Shown here: positions 26,521 to 40,140 of the stretch, one piece after another
Layout: each line of letters begins with the position of its first letter
How positions within the stretch are numbered: the stretch's first letter is position 1
Assembly: GCA_023333565.1 (NCBI GenBank)
Contig: JAJKFH010003173.1
Coordinates: forward strand, 186,001-250,000
Length of the DNA: 64,000 bases
Reading direction: 5' to 3'
DNA from: Puffinus mauretanicus
Lineage: Eukaryota > Chordata > Aves > Procellariiformes > Procellariidae
Made by a program: the position numbers and the translations under genes
The notes under the pieces: model-generated
What the model was told of the DNA's origin: nothing
Databases searched by the model: none
What the model saw: the letters and a program-made list of their open reading frames with translations, nothing else

Positions 26521-29500
26521 AATGCTCCTGAAATGGCATGTCTCTGTGGATCTCCATCTGAAACCCCAACCTTGCTTTTGTGGCCTGGGAAAATATGTCA
26601 GATCAGATGCCAATTCAGAGGTCTTGCCAAATGCCAATCTCAGATCCACACTGTCTTGTGGACAATTTATTACCCAGAAAGGCAGGAGTCGAAGTATCCA
26701 GTCTGTAAGGAACGGTCTATCACGTACCCACATGCTGTTTAGCATAGTTTTCAATGCTGTTGGCTTGGAAGTGAAAGGAGAAAATGAGATTTCAGAAAAG
26801 GAGACTAGATCCACAGATGTTGAAAGAAAAATCTCTAAATCTTAATTTTGTCTTCTACAGAGTAACACTTGCATTTATTATTACCATTTTTTTCTTAGAT
26901 TTTCAGCAGATACTGAAGTTATTGTTTAAACTATTCCACTCCTATAGTTGTGCCGCTCTCTAGCACTGCCACTGTCCATCCTTTGTTATCATCTGAGCAG
27001 AGCTAAAAAATGTTTGAAGAGGAAAAGGGAAGGAAAATGTCTGAACTTTGCAGTAAAAAATAACTGCTAAGTTGGGGGGAAATAAAGATTTTTAAGATAA
27101 AACAGGTGTTCAGTCTTTAAAAACATATATATTTAAACCTAAGCATGCATGCCCTCAAGTGCACATCATAGGGTAAATAAACACGCATACAGCTCACTTG
27201 TACATGTCACTATACATTCACATGATTGCAGCATGGAAGTCTGGCACCAAAAGTACTGTGAACTGAAAATTAATTTCAGCAGCTTTTATGATTCACTTTT
27301 TGTCAGAAACAAAGGAGGCGTCTGTAGCTGCCTCGTTAGCCGTGTCCGGGGGTTGGTTCGCTGCTGCAGCACATAAAACCCGCTGTGCCGGCGAGGCTGT
27401 GGCTGTGTGCGTCCTTCCAGGACTGCTTTATTGACAGCTTTGACAGCCCCTTGCAATTTCATCTATGTAAATAATTTTTAATGGCTCTGCCCACTCTGAT
27501 CACAATGTGTATCGGGAGTCACTTCATTACAGTCAGTGAGTCACACCAGTGAAAAACGAGTGTCACTGACAGCTAAACTGGGCTCTGTGGATTTGAATAG
27601 GTCGGGGTGTAATTTGGGAGACATGTTATGCACTACTTTTATGGGAAAGTCATTATGGCAAGAGATGCCTTCTGGTGTCAGGTCCTCCACAGAGCCGTAT
27701 CTCATCTTTCATGTTTACCAGTGCTTTCCTTGGACATCCCGTGAAGAGCGGCGATTTCCAGCTCCCAGTACTAGATGCGCAATAGTTAAGGCACTTAAGA
27801 AAACCGTTGGATAGGATTTGTGTGCAGCCATTAATAACTGCTTCCCTGGCAATATCAAAACAGAGTGGGCAGACAGCATATCTACTACCTATAGCACTTG
27901 ACTATACAATAAATTAAATCCACCCATTAAATCATCACAAACTGAAAGAAAGGGCATTTATCTGAACATCTGTGCATAGGACATGCTTTAACTGCAGTGT
28001 GAAATACTTATGATGAAAACTATTGGTGACTAAAAGCAAGTCAGACAAGGATTTGTGGAATTTTGTAGGAAATAAGCAGAGCTAATGCACCCTGCGCTCG
28101 GAGCAGCGATTTCAGAGAACGTGCAGGCAAACAGACAAGTGAAACCATCAGCCGCAGCAGCATGCAGACAGACAGACAGGACACCCCACCGCCGTTAGGC
28201 AGTAATAGCACCTTTGCCGCACTTGGTTTACAATATCAGACAGCTTAACACAAATGAATGCCGACAGCGTTAGTGCAACACAGTAAAGGAGCAGGAGCTA
28301 TCTGGCAGTGCGAGTTGAGTATCTCTGGGTAGAAGCGGGCAGAGAGCTTCCCTTTACCTTGATGTGTCCCATTTAATTGATTACTCTTAGCTTGTTCTCA
28401 ACCTCATTGCTGGATTGTACAGAAAGATCCGCCTCTTTCTCTAAAGGTCGTCATCACATTTGATACAGGATACCGTAAAACATGTTGTAGAAGTAGGATG
28501 TCTTGTGTCCTGCATTTCTGGACAATGTTTCTCCCTCATGAGCTGTCACAGTGGCTTAGCGTAATGGGCTTCTGAAGGCCAGATATAACTGCCAAGGGAC
28601 AAGGTGAAGGGGTTTTTAGGCAGCCGCGACCATTTCCCTTATCCAGCCCTATCACCAGGGAAAGATACAAATAAAGTACAACAGCATCTTTGCTTCTGTG
28701 CAAGCTCTCGCTATGACTCAGGACAAAAAGCGTCATGTGCGCAAGGCAAAATTATGGTAACTTTGTGCTTCCCGTAGCAACCTTCAGCAGGCATTTGGGA
28801 AGGACCTGATAACCATTTGTCAATGAGCTGTATGAATCTCTGTGCGAGAATTCTCAAAGTCAAGTGAGACTTAGATTCCACCTCTGGCTGTGAAATGTTT
28901 TCCAAAGTTTTCTTCGCTGTGCTCTGCTCTTCCAGACACCCGAAAGCAGTTGCCAACCGCTGGGCAATGAACTTTATAGATGGAAGAAACTCTGATACAC
29001 TCAGTCCCCAGCTATCTGGAATTTAATGGGGTAAACACGCACAGTCAGATATCCCTCTCATCCCACCCTTGGATCGCTCCAGTTGCAATTCTGCTGCAAG
29101 ACGGGCACTGTCTCCCCCGCACAGCTGAAAGGCCAGAGGTCCAGAGAGAGACGGTGACCTGGCAGTGGCCATGCAGTAAATGTATCAGTAAGCAGCTCCA
29201 GTGGCTTACTTCCAAATGTGCAATGCAATCTAAATAAAATATCAAAGAACTCGATCTCCTCTCACAGACAAAAGGTGAAAAAAATCACACAGAATTTTAG
29301 ATGATAGAACAAAAGATGTTCTACAGGTCTATGTTTTCCTGCTTTATAGGGAAAGACCGAAAATGATTTAGCAAAACGCAAACAGAAGTTTTTTCTTTCC
29401 CAGACGCTGATTTATTATTTAATACTAAAATACTATAAATAACAAGTCTGCAGAATCACCTAGCCAAGAAACGTATGCATGCATGTAAAGGAACACACAC

Positions 29501-31479
29501 GCATCTCACCAGACTCTGCCAAAAGGCTGTCGTTCAGCTCAGCCTGCGCATGGGCTGTTCCTGTTGGTGTCGGTCAGTGAAGCGGTTGTGTCTATTCCGC
29601 ACCTGCCTCACCTACCATGTGCTTGCAAGTATTTCTGTCACTGCACCGGCCCCTCCTCATATTAAACTTCGCCTATGATTTATCAGTTTTAATAGATTAT
29701 AGCTACACATTTGGCCAGAAGAAAAACCAGTTCACCCGTACACCAGTGCTTCGAATTAGAAAGTGGGACGTCCGTGCCTCAGGCACTTGGGCATTCTTCA
29801 GAATTTTACCCGGCAACTTACTAAAGTGGAATATATGTACTTCATGACAAGTACCACCACACTGTATGTAAAATGTTAAATAGCAGCAAAATCAGTCCAT
29901 TTAAGTTACAATATAATGTAAGGTTTTGAGCTTTTACTATGTAATTCATTTTAAAGTACTCTTGGATATGCTGTTCTATGGTAAAATTAGATTTTTAGCA
30001 AAACCTGGCATACAAAATATAGCCCAAATACTTAGCATAACAAAATGTAATCACAGGAGTCAGTTTGCCATCTAAGATGCAATGCATCCTGTAGATCTTT
30101 TTTTCCACTTATCTTTTAAATGTAATTTTCTGTCCCACTCTGTTGAAGACCAGGTTAAATCAATAAAATAAAAATAGCATTGTAATATTGTATCTTGTGA
30201 CAGAAGACTAACATCGCTTCTAGTCAGTAGCCGTAAAAGTGATAAACCCAAACCAGTTTTCACATAAACGTGCAGGTCTTTGACTGTCTGTATCTATATT
30301 GCTGCTTGTCTATGGAACAAGGCACTGAACCCCACTGATGCCAGACCCCGATTTTCAGCAGTTCCAGATTTGTCACGCTATCTTGTCCACAGAGAAAAAT
30401 CTCTTCATCAAGAGCAACCACATCTCCAAATACAGAATAGTGATTTTAAGTGTTTTTAATTGCATTTTCATCCATTTCAGAAGCGTTTCTTGGTTTTCTT
30501 AAATAACGTGATCTTTCACAAAATAGAGTATCTGTCTCCCCCTCCGCTGTAAACCAGACTGTTCACACACACAGTGAGATGTTTCCAACCACAGGAGAAT
30601 AGAGAACAGTCATTTAAAAATACGGATTAATAGGGACTCTGAAGAAGACTTGTGCAGCTCTGCTCAAGCCACCTGTAAGTACAGGAGAAAAAAACCAAAA
30701 ACAAATCTCTAATTGATTGGAAAGACTTTTCCTGTAAGGTGCTTGAGCATCTTACGAGCACACCAGCTTCCCAGCTGACAGCGTGCCTGGGCTGCGCTGC
30801 TCCGAGAGTCAGAGGGAATAACAACAAATGCAACAAACCATCCACTTAGTCAGTGGGCAGAGTCCAGCCTCAGAATTCAAAACCAATCACTCTGCCTAAT
30901 CGTTATTCATTGCATATTTTTCCCTCGTACAGCTCTGTCACTGGTTAATAAAATAGCACAAGATGACTGCCCACTTTAAGCAATTATGCACAAGACGCAT
31001 AATGCAATAGTTGGAGCCCATGCCATGAACGCTTCCGCAGCGCAGGAATAACGGGTAAATATCACGACCTTTCTATGGAAACATGGTGAAGAAAAGAAAT
31101 CAGGTCAGCAGAAGTCCCAGGCTGCAGCCCAGTGCATAGAGTGGGCTCAACAGACATCTTAAAATCTGCCATCTGCAATTCTGAACCCCTGAACACCGTG
31201 AGTGCATCCTTAGCCACAACCCTACATGCATCCAGCCGGGAGTAAATCAGATTGAGTGGGTATGAAAAAGATTCTTGAGGATTATGTGTAAGATGTGAAA
31301 AGCAATCACACCACTATATATGATAAAACATAGCCATAAAATAAAAGACTGAAGGCCTGAATGATTTGGCATTGATGCAAAGTGATTTTTAAATGTTACC
31401 ATTCAAATATGGTAAAAAATAATATCCCTCTTGCAAAAAACCAGCACTGAGTGGTAGAAAACAAAACCCACTACAGAAC
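26521..31479 (+). other. KCND3: intron segment 2 between CR1 copies
   Basis: AT-rich noncoding DNA with no recognised exon. The part around 27,420-27,560 holds two TGACAG (MEIS/TGIF-like) words in ATTGACAGCTTTGACAGC and other unique sequence, and is a weak enhancer candidate. A short GACA repeat lies near 28,165-28,182. No RNA gene was seen. Confidence 0.6.
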
Positions 31480-31573
31480 CTGGTCTAGGGGAAGGTGTCC
31501 CTGCCCATCACAGGGGGGTTGGCCCTAGATGATCTTTAAGGTCTCTTCCAACCCAAACCATTCTATGATTCTA
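31480..31573 (+). repeat. CR1 LINE, 3' UTR fragment
   Basis: Very close to the CR1 3' end: GGGAAGGTGTCCCTGCCCAT-like start, a CAGGGGGGTTGG motif, GATGATCTTTAAGGTCTCTT, CCAACCCAAACC, then ATTCTATGATTCTAA. Plus orientation, truncated to about 90 bases. It looks less diverged than the copy at 26,455. Confidence 0.92.
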
Positions 31574-33474
31574 AGAGAGGCAGCCCTAAGGAAAGACATG
31601 GCAGAAGCACGGGTCTCTCTCCTCTGCCTAGCAAAACTCATCATTTCCAAACTGTTTTCCTTTCTCAGTGTTCAAACTTTTACATAATTCAAGAGGAGTT
31701 CAGTATGTGCTGTTAGACAGGTCTGTGTCTGAAGAGCTGCAGCAGAGTATGTGCACCCACAGTCAGAGATACAACAGGATTTATGTATATTTTTCCCCTC
31801 ATTCATTTCTCAAAAGTATCACATGTGGCCTTTACAATAAAATTATCATTATTTTTTTAGTGCATAGACATGTCAAAAAATGGCTCTTCATGTGCTGATA
31901 TACTCAAAGTTGATCTGAGACTAGTCAGCATAAGCGAGGAATTCAATACCCTTTTGGAGATACGTGAGCTGGGCAATACTCTTCTAGTCTGTGTATGGGC
32001 CGATGTGCAATTGAACAATCTGAATCCTGGTCTAATTATACAAATGAAACATGTCAAGCATCGCAAGGAGTGGTAGGAAATGAAGTCTAAAATTTCAGAG
32101 ATTAGGCTGATGAAGAGATTGTATGCAGCTGTCAATAAAAGTCCTCCTCCTTCCCGACAAGTGCCCCCCGTGGCCGCAGATCACTCGCGGGATACGCCAC
32201 GCCTGACAGCAGCGTTGCAGGGAGTCTTCTGTGAACCGAAGGGATATTGGCTTTATGCCCACTGTGAATAATGGGCTTTGTCAGGAATGATCTATTTAAA
32301 AACTAAGCACTACTCAGGGTTGTCTTTCAGACATACGCGGCCATTTACAAGGTATCGCATTAGCGGCGCTGAGGGCTGGGGCTGCCAGCGAGGCTGCAGT
32401 CCCACCGAGACCGTCAGGCCACCAGCTTTCCCGTGGAGGTGGAGAAAGGGGGCACGGTATAAGAGCACAAGTGGTTAAATGTAAATTGCTTCTTTCCCTC
32501 CCAAAAGCCTTTCACTGCAAGTGACACCAGGTACCACGCTCGGTCCTCATTCACCCTGTCCTCAGCACACAGACCTGAGCTGCCTGGCCGGGAGGGGCAG
32601 GGGGAGCGCAGTTCAAGACCACTTGTCTTCTGTTCCATCCAGATATTTGTTCGTGCCAGTGCAAGCTTAGGGGGTTAATTACTAAGCCTAAAAGACTCTT
32701 TCTTAGGGACCTAGGGAAGAAAAGAGCTGCTGAGGGCCAGTTATTTCTGCTGCCTCTCCTGCTGCTTTTTTTTCATATTATGCATCCTCCCAAAATGTAA
32801 TTTTTTTCTCTTCCATCAGAGTCACGTTCTGCTTTCCTCTCCCTTACCCGAGCAGTGAGTTTGTGCATCTGTTTAGGGACTGTTTTAGAAAGAGGGGAAG
32901 TGTCCGTGCTGCAGCCATGGTAGGTGACCCGAGCGCGAAGCTGCCTCACAACTCAACTGCTCCGGCAGTCTGTAGCCCTGTGACAGCTCTGCGGAGCAAA
33001 CAGCTGGTGTCTGAGATGATTTTGGTGATACGAGATGGTTTCAGAGACAAATGTTCTCCCAGCTCACTATTGACACATGGGACAGGTAAATGAGATTTAC
33101 TTTGGCATCTCATTCACTTCTCAATCCATCTTCTCTAGTACTTTTCTTCTCTCCCCTCCAGCCTGTGCCTGGAAAGGTCAGTCAGTTTAATTACAGATGT
33201 TAGACACATACGTGCCATTTGCAGATCTGCTAAGTCTGCTCGGGCAACTGGAACTTTGTTGCACACTCCTACTGCTTTTTGCCCCAAATAAAATAGCAAC
33301 AGGTTTCTTATTGCAGCGAAGAAACCTCCCCATCTGGTCACTGGACTGATAAGAAAAGAAATAAATAACTGAAGAGTAGTGAGTTTTAATGACATTTCTG
33401 CAGCTTCACCAAGACTGTCAGAATATGCTACGAATATTTATAGAGTTCACTGCCTTCCTAAATAAACATTGACA

Positions 33475-33530
33475 TCTCCATTGTACAGATGTAAAATCCA
33501 AGTCAGCAAACGACTTAACTTCTCCTACAC
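33475..33530 (+). repeat. possible MIR-like fragment
   Basis: CCATTGTACAGATG followed by an AAATCCAAGTCAGC block and ACTTAACTTCTCC has the word order of the MIR core (CATTTTACAGATG, AAACTGAG, TTAAGTGACTT). It is short and strongly diverged; it could be chance similarity. Confidence 0.3.
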
Positions 33531-35089
33531 AAACCATACAATAAAGAACTCCCTGCTCCCGTTTCGGGGTAGCAGCACATCTTCCTCCGTGGAACCCATG
33601 CAATCCCTCAGACCATCAGCTGTACCAGAACAGTGACAGCACAGCAAGCGGAAGGCAGCTTTGATCAAATCATTCTCTGCTTCTTTAAAGACCCTGACTT
33701 CCACAGAAGGCGAGCAGAACGGGTCACCTCCTGCAGACAGGCAAGGGGTGGCACTGAGATTTTCTGATGTTTGTCCAGAGAGTCAGTCCGGCACTTTTCC
33801 ACCTGTAGTTTTCTTGCTAATCACTGTAACGTCACCCCAGAAGAAAATTCTGCTGACAAGGCGGGTAGTTTTGATACCTGTCATTTCTCCCCGCATCACG
33901 GTTCTGTTCGGTTCCCACATTCAAGACCCTTTGAAAAGCAGAGGCGCAAATCCATTAAGGGGCTATAAATGGTCAGCTGAGACTGCTGTGTTGTTTCTAT
34001 CCCTTTAGAGAAACCCACAAACACACAAATACACAAACAAACAGTAGTTGCCTTAGTCTTCGGAACCATTTTGTAGTGTGTTCCAGGAACTCATGCTGCA
34101 GTATAAACTTCACTTTGAAATAAAGGACACTTCACGATTTTTAATTGCATCCTAACCTTTCATTAATTGGGCTTTATGCAGTGAACAACATCACAATAAT
34201 AGGTCTGCAACCTCTGTGCAGAATTCAAATGGGCCACAATCAGGGGAGAGCACCTGAGCGTGCCAGGCCGCCAGCCCCCGCGGGAGCTAATGGCCTCATC
34301 CAGCACTATAGAGACTTGCTAATTATCCAGTGGCCTTTGTTTCACTGGAATTACTTTCAAAACAAGCAACATCTGAAAAGCATTCCCCACACACCACAAA
34401 TTTTGGCATTCACTCATCAGAGCGCCATACAACAGCTCTAGAAAGTGATGGCTTTCAGCAGCTTTGAAAAGTCACATTTTAAATTTATTTCCATAATAAT
34501 GAGTCTAGTGAACACTTTTGTCAGAAAGATTTATTTGCATACCTCACATTTATGTTTCCATGTCATTTCTGAACTTCCCATAAACAACAGATTTTACAGC
34601 TAATAAAAGTAATGATCCCAAGGGCAGTAACTTTGCTCATGGCTTCGGCTGCAGGCGCGCAGTCTGCCTGCGTCCGCACCTGCGCCACGACGCCCGGGGG
34701 ACCGATTCTGCAGGATGCTCAGCTCGGCCCTGGCCGTGTCTGGAGCTCACCTGTCTCTGCCTGCAACGCACAGAACCCGCAGGATGAGGCCATAAAGTGT
34801 GAAGTCAGGGCTTGAAAGACACAGACCCTATCTTCGGCAAGAGAAGGGAGAGCGCAAGCTAGACAGGATCTGCCCACGAAGCACAGGGATGGCCTCCCAC
34901 CCCTGCGCCTCGGAAGGGCTTTTACAGCCAAGAGGAGCAGTTAAGCACAGCCTCAAAGCCAGATTTCCTCTCTCTTTTTTGCCAGGGCTCAGGCTTCTCA
35001 CCCCCAGCTTTAGGAGCAAACTTCGTCTTTCTCCCTGGCCGTCTCGGTCTTCCCACTTCTTGTGCAAACCCCTTGCAACCCCTCCACGA

Positions 35090-35460
35090 AGCCCCGAAGC
35101 TGCGGTTGAGCAGTCGCTTGCCAGGGACAAGCGCAGCTGCGCGGGGAGCGGGAGGCCTCGGCACGGCCAAGCGCAGCCCCGCGGGTCTGCGGGAGCAGCT
35201 GGGCGCAGGACCCTGCCCGGCCGCAGCAGCGCCGGGAGCCCGCACGAGCCCCTCCGCCCCGCGGCACCGGGAGTACATGCCCTGTACATGCCCTGTGCAC
35301 AGGGGCAGGTTTTACGCCCCAGTTTTAAGGCCGAGGTTCCCAAAGCCTGCAGGAGAGCCCAGCCCTCGGGGCGGTTTTGAAGCTCTTGTCCTGCGACCTC
35401 CCCAAAACGCGGCTCCAGGCAGGCGAGGGCTCTGCGCGGAGGGGGCCGCCGCACCTGGGG
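35090..35460. promoter_or_regulatory. intronic CpG island
   Basis: This is the largest CpG-dense patch in the intron (about 370 bases), with many CGC/GCG words and GC-boxes, between AT-rich flanks. It could be an alternative promoter, an enhancer with CpG-island character, or the start of an intronic or antisense transcript. No TATA box or initiation codon stands out. The overlapping open frames on both strands show no known domain. Confidence 0.45.
35273..35300 (+). repeat. 11-bp tandem repeat
   Basis: GTACATGCCCT occurs twice in direct succession and is followed by a partial third copy (GTGCAC), at the right part of the intronic CpG island. Confidence 0.7.
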
Positions 35461-38400
35461 CCTCTCCGTGGGCTGCCTGGACGTATTTCCCAGCAGGAAC
35501 TTGTTGTCTCTTGGGAATTACAATGCCATTTGTTCTAATTCTTGTTGACATTTCATTTCACACACTATTAAATGAACCCCTTCAGAAGGATGAAACAGAA
35601 ATTTGCTTTGGAAGAGAGAAAAATAGTGTGCTTTAGGACAAAACAAGCTCATGATTTATTTTTCTGATATAGTTAACATATATGGTGCAAAGCATCCAGC
35701 CAACCTTAAACAGTACTGCTCTATTGTACATAATACTGTATTTGGTGACTATGGCAGCAAAGTCACTAACGTAAGCCACATGCTTCTATTATTATTATTG
35801 CCATTTTTAAACCAGTCACGGTACTTCTAACTAAACTGATCTTTCCCTTTGTTTCTAAGTAGAGTTGAAATGCTTTCTGTAAATATCCAGTTTTGTATCT
35901 GCAATAATACAATACTGGATAATGGAAGGACAAGTGTAAGGGAACTGAAATGAATCTTTTTTTTTTTTTTTGACCAATTTAGCAATGACATATTCTATCA
36001 GTCACTTCCGCACTGGGTCTGTGGAGTAAGCACATACCTTGACACATTTTATACCTTTCTTTGAACAATATAAAATGACGTTAGGAGATGGAACAAGTTG
36101 CTAAAGGTAGCTGTGAATCCCTTTTACTGGCGAAATGGAGCAAGGAGGGAGAGGGACGTACTGGCGCAGGCTCTGGGGCAGAAGGACACGCGGGGACGGG
36201 CCACTGCCAGGGGGACCACAGCTCCCAGCTTTGGTGGGATCACGTTACATGGAAAAAACCACAAACCGACGTGAGCAGATCTGGAAAATACAGCAGTAAG
36301 AATGGCTACTATAAAAACACAGCTTCCTCCTGCTTTCCATGGGCCTTAACTCCCAACGTGCTACATTTATCTTCTGTGGTGATTAAAGCTCAGCAAAGTC
36401 ATTAATACTGAGACTTTTCTCACTGTACCACGTTAAGAAATAGACTTCCTTACTTATTTAAAGAAAATAACCCCCTTTTTCTCTTCTAAATCTGCTTTCA
36501 TAGGAAAAGTGTAATACTGAAAAATGCTGCAGAGTCCATTTGTATATGGCTCATCACCAGTTTTATGAATACCGTAAAAATACAATTTATGAGGATAAAC
36601 GAAGGCCGTTATTTGCAGAAATCATGCAAGTTCATGATGGCAATGCACCAAAGCAACTTGCAGGGAGGTGTCGCACAGCATTGCCCCGTGGGCTGCAAAG
36701 GCGGGGACGCACCGGGCGGTGCTCTCCCCACCCAACGCCTGGGCAAAGCGAGGGGCAGAGGGGCAGAGGGACAGCCCGGCCGGCCGAGCTGCCGGCAGGA
36801 CCGCTACTCTTCTGGCCCAGTACCTGCCTCCGGCTGCCAAAAAGTGCTAGAAACTACCGTGGGGAAAAATTCTTTTGAAACAGGAAGAATTCTGAGGATG
36901 ATGTGAACTTCTACTTTCTCAATTTTTAAACTAGGATTATGTCATATAATATCTTTAAAGATATTCCCCAGGGCCAGTCCCTTTTACAGTGAATAATATC
37001 TAATCACCCATTTCTTCCCATATAATATACTACTGCCTTCTAAATTTGTCGATCTAATTAGCTCTTTCCCCTAACACTCAGTATGATTAAATCTGTATTA
37101 AAACTTTCTGTGCAGCACAAGAGCAGACACACCTGAGCATTTTCTAAATTTAGCAGAGGACAATATTTAATGGGTTATTTTTAATGGATGCTGGAATTGC
37201 TGCATAAATTAATTCTGATTCGAGTTTCCTCAGCCTCCCTATTTTTTCCTCAGCTCCCTTAAATTGTATATCAAGCAGATTAGAAAGAATAATGGAGAAA
37301 CCTACCTGGTACCATCCATCAAGTATCCTTCAGAACTAAATTAACAATGAGCACTTTATGCAAAAAGAGGAGGAAGAAACTGGGTTTCTTTATACTTCAG
37401 CTTCATCATTTTATAAGATGTGTCAGACTAGACACATTTGGACTCATCTCGCAGTTTCCATGCGGTTTAAACAGGGCAAACATAAGGGCTGGAAACAATT
37501 CCTGAGGATTTTCATAACTTGCATTTAATCCAAATTTTAGGAAGATTTGCATGTGTTTGGGGTAATTAAAAGGCCCGTTTGTGCACTGTGGAGCAATGAC
37601 CTGATCTCCTTTTCACAGACCGCATCAAAGTTACTGTTGATGTGAATCATCAACGCATCACAAATCATTACAAGATTTGTCATGCACCAGCGCTCTGCAG
37701 ACTGCAAGTGCGAAGGCAAAGCCGCTTGCCCCGGCAGCCTCGCCAGCCCCTGCCCCGCTCGGCATCCGCGCGCGGAGCCACGTGCTCCAGGGGAACCTGA
37801 TTTTCTTCTTCCTCCACTCAAACCGTGGGGACTCCTGGGGCTCAGCTCTGCGGACCCAGAGGAGATGGGGGATGCCGGGCACGGCACTGACTCGCGGCAC
37901 TGGGAAATGCAGCCTCTGCACCTCTCAGAAGAGCCGAGCAAAAACTTCCCCTGCGCTCTGCCGGCTCCACTGCCGACAGGGAAAACCGGCTCTGCTCTCT
38001 TCCCCAGGGCCCAGGAGATGCCGAAATTTTCCCTAAAGCTACAGGCTCAGGAAGCAGAGACTCGGGGCTCTCCGAGTCGTGCAGAAGCACAGGGTAAGAG
38101 GACTGTGGCAGATGTTCCCCACCAAGGAGAGCTCCCGTCAGAGCAACCCGACTGCCAGATGCAAGAGCTGAGCTGTCTCAGCCTCGCAGAACAGGAGCGA
38201 CTCAGGGCTGTTTCCTGAGCTCAGGAGAGAATTTAAATTGTTCAGTGCAACTGGCAACTAAAGAGGCAAAGCAGGAAGGATGGAAGACCTGACAAAATCA
38301 GCTCCAAGAAAAAAGGGTAGAAATCTGTGATGGGATCTCTTCCGAATCCTTTCACTGTCGTTCATTAGGCAGGTAGATGGGAAACCATGCTGGTGTTGCT

Positions 38401-38984
38401 GGGGGCTCTCGACTGCCTTCAGAAAACCCCACAAAAGTCTTCGCATGCCTCTAATTCGAATACTTTCTGCTGCCAGTGCAGGAATTTCTCTGAATCGTGT
38501 TGTGAGGGTTGAAAGTCGGTTCTTGGCCCATTTAACTATACAGCCACCTCTTTCATTAGAGTCCACCGGCAGAAAGATAACCAATTCCATCTTCATAATT
38601 ACAAAGACATCCACAGCAGGAGACAATAAGGTTGTTTCTTACGGAGGATTTGAATTACTTCAATTATCGTGTCTGAAGCCTCCTATTCAGGGAAGCGTGA
38701 GGTTTGGGAATACTTTAGAGCAATCAATTGTGCCTGATTGGTTATATTCAATAAAACTAGATGGGAGAATCTTTTTTTGTTCCCTTTAGGCAATACAAGC
38801 TCAAAGACTTGTAAAATCTCTGTGCCCCCTTCAGGGCTGTCACTTGAACAAAACAAAGGCACAAGCTGCAGGAAGGAGAAACTAATATTCTGGGTGTATT
38901 TAGGCTGCTTCTTCCTGAAAGAACAGTTTATCCTCACACACCACCCACTGAATTCAAAGAGCTGTGCTGGGGAGGTCAGTGCTG

Positions 38985-39040
38985 TTACCCTCCCTTTGCA
39001 GGTGAAGAAACTGAGGCACACAATGGAAAGTGATCTAGGA
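38985..39040 (+). repeat. MIR SINE core fragment
   Basis: TTACCCTCCCTTTGCAGGTG followed by AAGAAACTGAGGCACACAAT closely matches the MIR core (CCCATTTTACAGATGAGGAAACTGAGGCACAGAG), then GGAAAGTGATCT. Plus orientation. It is one of the better-preserved ancient SINE pieces here. Confidence 0.6.
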
Positions 39041-40055
39041 AAAGGAATCACTTCTGCTCATCTTATAAAGGCAAAAGAAAAGGAGACCCAGTATGTTACT
39101 GTGCAGGGCTATACCGGGCTTCCAGCAGAGTACAGAAGTAGAGCAGGAAGATGTCATGGACCTATCCCTGACCAAAGGACAGATCCATTCCCAGGGTGGA
39201 TTCACTCTGCAAGCAAAACCCAGCCAAGCTGGAGTCTGACCTCCAGTACAAATGAAGTTCTTATGACTAATTAAAATGTACTTTTTCTTCTCTTCTCTCT
39301 GCTAGTCAATAAGATAAACAATAGGCTAGTGGAATACAAAGAACTTGCTTTGTGGATTCTCAAAGATGCTTTACAGCATTAGATAGCAAACACAAAAGCT
39401 GAGCTGATGATGTGTTTATTTTTGTATAAATACGTGTTCCTCTGGTGTCACTTTTGGCATGGAAGAAAAGAAACATGTTTCCTCCTAAACATTTCAAAAT
39501 GGCCAGGTCCTCCTTAAGAGATTTGTAATCCTGTCTCTGGAAGGCATGCAGAAAAATGGGTATGCCTCAAAAACCTACAATACATTAATGCTTTTTACAT
39601 AATCCACTCCTATTTAGCCAGACCTCCAACTTACATTTAATTTGAAGCATAGATATGAGTTCAGATTGGTTTAAAATTCTACATTGAATAGAAAACTCTT
39701 TGCTGATTTGAGGCCATAGCTATGGACTTACTCTCATCTCTAGGAGGTGTGGATGACATTAAGAACGCCACCAAATCTCTGAGCATCTTACTGGCTCCTA
39801 GCTTATTAAATTTCTTAAAAGTTTCTCCTAAGAAAAGGTTCTTTTTCTCTTCATTTCCACCTCTGATCAAAACCCTAAGTCAGATCATCCTGTTAAACTA
39901 AAACCAGATAATACTTTCAGGCGTGTTTCTTCATTAGCCCTAAAATCTCTTTTGGGGAGGTAGGAGAATTGTTCTTTTCGAGTGAAACACGTATTTATGA
40001 AAGCTGCAATTGCTCTGCTCATGAGAACAACGCGCCAGTTCAGCACTCCACGCTG

Positions 40056-40140
40056 GATCAACAAAGCACTTAAGCACATATTTCATTTAGGCAGGTGTTC
40101 AAATCCTACTGCCTTAAGCAAAGCACATCTCTAAGCAGGT
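40056..40140. repeat. possible ancient amniote repeat with AAAGCACTTAAGCAC words
   Basis: GATCAACAAAGCACTTAAGC and, further on, TGCCTTAAGCAAAGCAC resemble the AGCAAAGCACTTAAGCACATGC words common in an old, partly palindromic repeat family of sauropsid genomes. I cannot name the family with confidence. A related copy is at 53,504-53,570. Confidence 0.35.

Noticed and set aside
34799..35636. Frames of 187-208 codons on both strands
   Set aside because: They overlap each other antisense across a CpG island, and all have compositional bias.
40085..40115. tRNA-like GTTCAAATCC word
   Set aside because: No acceptor stem, D-arm or anticodon arm could be placed around it.
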